NCBI RefSeq assembly: GCF_036030735.1
Contig: NZ_CP107928.1
Span: 1,798,001 to 1,862,000, forward strand
Length of the DNA stretch: 64,000 nt
Direction: 5' to 3'
Source of the DNA: Streptomyces sp. NBC_00425
GTDB taxonomy: Bacteria; Actinomycetota; Actinomycetes; Streptomycetales; Streptomycetaceae
The notes below the pieces were generated by a model, which was not told where the DNA came from, made no database searches, and was given only the letters and a program-made list of their open reading frames with translations. Within the stretch, counting starts at the first letter, position 1. Every line of letters begins with the position of its first letter. A program made the position numbers and the translations under genes. Below are positions 62,836 through 64,000 of the stretch, in pieces.

Positions 62836-63078
62836 CCCTGCGCCTCCCCTGAACAACCACGATGTGGGCTACCCGAGCAGGCCTGCCGGCCGGCTCCCCA
62901 CCCGGCGACCGAGCCGCTCACTCACACTGACCGGAAAAGTGATCGACTCGGTTCCCGCCCGAGTGTCCGGTCGAGGAGCGGTCGGACGGTCGGGTGAGGC
63001 ATGCGTCTGCGACGACTGCCGCCCGTGCGGCCGGGTTTCGGCTGCACGGGCGGCCGTCGGCACTGGGCTCGGGTCGTG

Positions 63079-63264
63079 TCAGAGGTGCTGCTCGGTGGCC
63101 CGGGTGCGGTGGTACTCGTCCTGGCGCTCGTCCGTGATGCACGCCGGGATCGGGAAGTCCCACCAGCCGGGTACCCAGGGGCCCGCGGCATCGCGGTCGG
63201 TGGGCACCTCGATCAGGGCCGGCGCCCCGGACCGGACGGCCTTGCGCAGGTCGGTTCCAGGGAC
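63079..63264 (-). pseudogene. C-terminal fragment of a thiamine-diphosphate-dependent enzyme
   Basis: The last 61 residues (APALIEVPTDRDAAGPWVP, WWDFPIP, ITDERQDEYHRTRA) match the end of acetolactate-synthase-like TPP enzymes of actinomycetes. Upstream on the same strand the frame becomes Arg/Gly-rich without homology, so most of the gene is missing. Confidence 0.6.
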
Positions 63265-63345
63265 GCCGCGCCCGCGTCCTGCGCACCGGACCCGAGCGCG
63301 CCCGCCCGCGCGAGACGGCAGCCGGCAGCCGGCAGACACTGACCG

Positions 63346-63419
63346 CTTGTGCGGCACGGTCCCTGACAACCGTGCCGCACAAGGCTCCCCTCCCCCACCC
63401 GGCAACCGTGCCGCACAAG
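63346..63419. repeat. Triplicated 15-mer ACCGTGCCGCACAAG (one inverted, two direct)
   Basis: The first copy (63346-63360) is inverted and forms a perfect 15-bp stem with the second (63369-63383) across an 8-base loop. A third, direct copy follows at 63405-63419; the flanking CA is also shared between copies two and three. The arrangement may be a terminator plus duplication, or a binding/recombination site between two gene fragments. Confidence 0.75.
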
Positions 63420-63444
63420 CCCTCTCCCTCGGCCGCCGGAGCCG

Positions 63445-63603
63445 ATCCGCGGGCCGAGCATCGCCGGCGCCCCCGCCCAGGCCCGCGCGACGATCGACGC
63501 CCGCCATGCGGCCGGCGCGACCAGCGCCGTCCTCGCCCCCGCCGGCCCCGACCCGCCGGCCGCACTGGACTCACTCGCCCGCGCCCTGCCCGACCAGCGC
63601 TGA
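63445..63603 (+). pseudogene. C-terminal fragment of a luciferase-like (LLM) oxidoreductase
   Basis: About 52 residues (IAGAPAQARATIDARHAAGA, VLAPAGPDPPAALDSLARAL) resemble the end of an F420/FMN-dependent LLM-class enzyme. No start or flavin-binding part is present; the left side runs into the repeat at 63346-63419. Confidence 0.5.
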
Positions 63604-63918
63604 ACCGACCACACGGGATCGGGGGAGACCGACGCGGCGCCGACCCCGGCAGCTGCTCGGCAGTTGTTCGGCTGCGGCCGGTGCCGGACATGGGGGATCG
63701 GGCGAGGGCGGGCTCGGGCATGGGCGGATCGACGTCGGGGCCGGTCCGGAAGACCCGGTCGGCCGGGGTGAGCGCCTGCACCCTGCGCCCTGTGCCCTGT
63801 ACCCGGACAGGCGCTCGGCCAGAGCTCCGGGCGACGCCGGCGGCGGGACGAGAGGGAGCCTGCCGCCCCCGCCCCGCCGGGCAGGACGGTCGCCGAGACC
63901 GCCCTCGAGCGCGATGCG

Positions 63919-64000
63919 TCAGCGCATGTCGGCCGCGTCGAGCAGGACGGTCACCGTGGGGACGACGAGCCCTGTCGCCGTGTCGGCCTTGATCCCCGCA
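63919..64000 (-). CDS. C-terminal end of an unknown gene, cut by window edge
   Basis: A frame open to the window's right edge ends at TGA 63919 with 26 residues (IKADTATGLVVPTVTVLLDA). Too short for a family call. The stretch 63604-63918 holds no recognisable gene. Confidence 0.3.
   Translation of the reverse strand, partial: AGIKADTATGLVVPTVTVLLDAADMR

Noticed and set aside
63372..63992. 206-codon frame at the right end
   Set aside because: It is Arg/Pro-rich, overlaps the LLM fragment in a different frame, and shows no domain.
1..64000. CRISPR array
   Set aside because: No set of regularly spaced repeats was seen; the only repeats are a tandem 27-mer pair and the 15-mer triplet.

Overview
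The window is high-GC DNA with GTG/TTG starts, stop/start-overlapping operons, a DUF397/XRE-DUF5753/HATPase trio, a DUF5994 gene and a Tat-exported CBM-bearing glycosidase. All of this points to a Streptomyces or close relative, probably in an accessory chromosome region. There are no rRNA or complete tRNA genes and no CRISPR array.

Positions 1-44 kb form one large anti-phage/anti-plasmid defence island. (a) 3-13792 is a seven-gene, tightly coupled operon: the tail of a probable helicase, an Eco57I/PglX-like adenine methyltransferase, a protein with a degenerate J-domain, a small protein with a GrpE-reminiscent end, an Hsp70 fused to a Zc3h12a/NYN-type RNase domain, and two consecutive dynamin-like GTPases. 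I do not recognise this combination as a named defence system; it is the best candidate for something undescribed. (b) 13853-15554 is the DUF397/XRE/HATPase regulatory trio. (c) 15642-20835 holds modification-dependent restriction: an Mrr-like protein, a free EVE/PUA-like reader and McrBC. (d) 21106-23900 encodes a Rad50-like zinc-hook ATPase with a small partner. (e) 24411-27433 is a DUF262 (DGQQR) protein followed by an orphan HipA kinase. (f) 27537-32783 is a second McrBC whose McrB carries DUF4357, followed by a UvrD-type helicase with a RelE-like N-terminus. (g) 32793-34445 is an HTH-containing adenine methylase. (h) 34612-43071 is a complete type II Wadjet (JetABCD), with an IS3-family element sitting immediately upstream of jetA.

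Positions 44.5-50.3 kb are a gene graveyard. It holds pieces of an ABC exporter, an internally deleted FxLD-type methyltransferase, an aldo/keto reductase end, a DoxX/resolvase chimera, an acetoacetyl-CoA synthetase end, and a truncated second copy of the hydrolase/monooxygenase junction found intact at 58.2-58.7 kb. Intact SpoIIE-phosphatase and DUF5994 genes lie among these.

Positions 50.4-62.8 kb are metabolic. They contain an HxlR regulator, a SnoaL-like protein, a GntR/FCD regulator beside an exported GH78 alpha-L-rhamnosidase, and a catabolic operon (two alpha/beta hydrolases, FAD hydroxylase, amidohydrolase) probably repressed by the TetR protein at 61587-62285, since a 21-bp motif is shared by both promoters. 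The right end again carries gene fragments (TPP enzyme, luciferase-like oxidoreductase) and a triplicated 15-mer.
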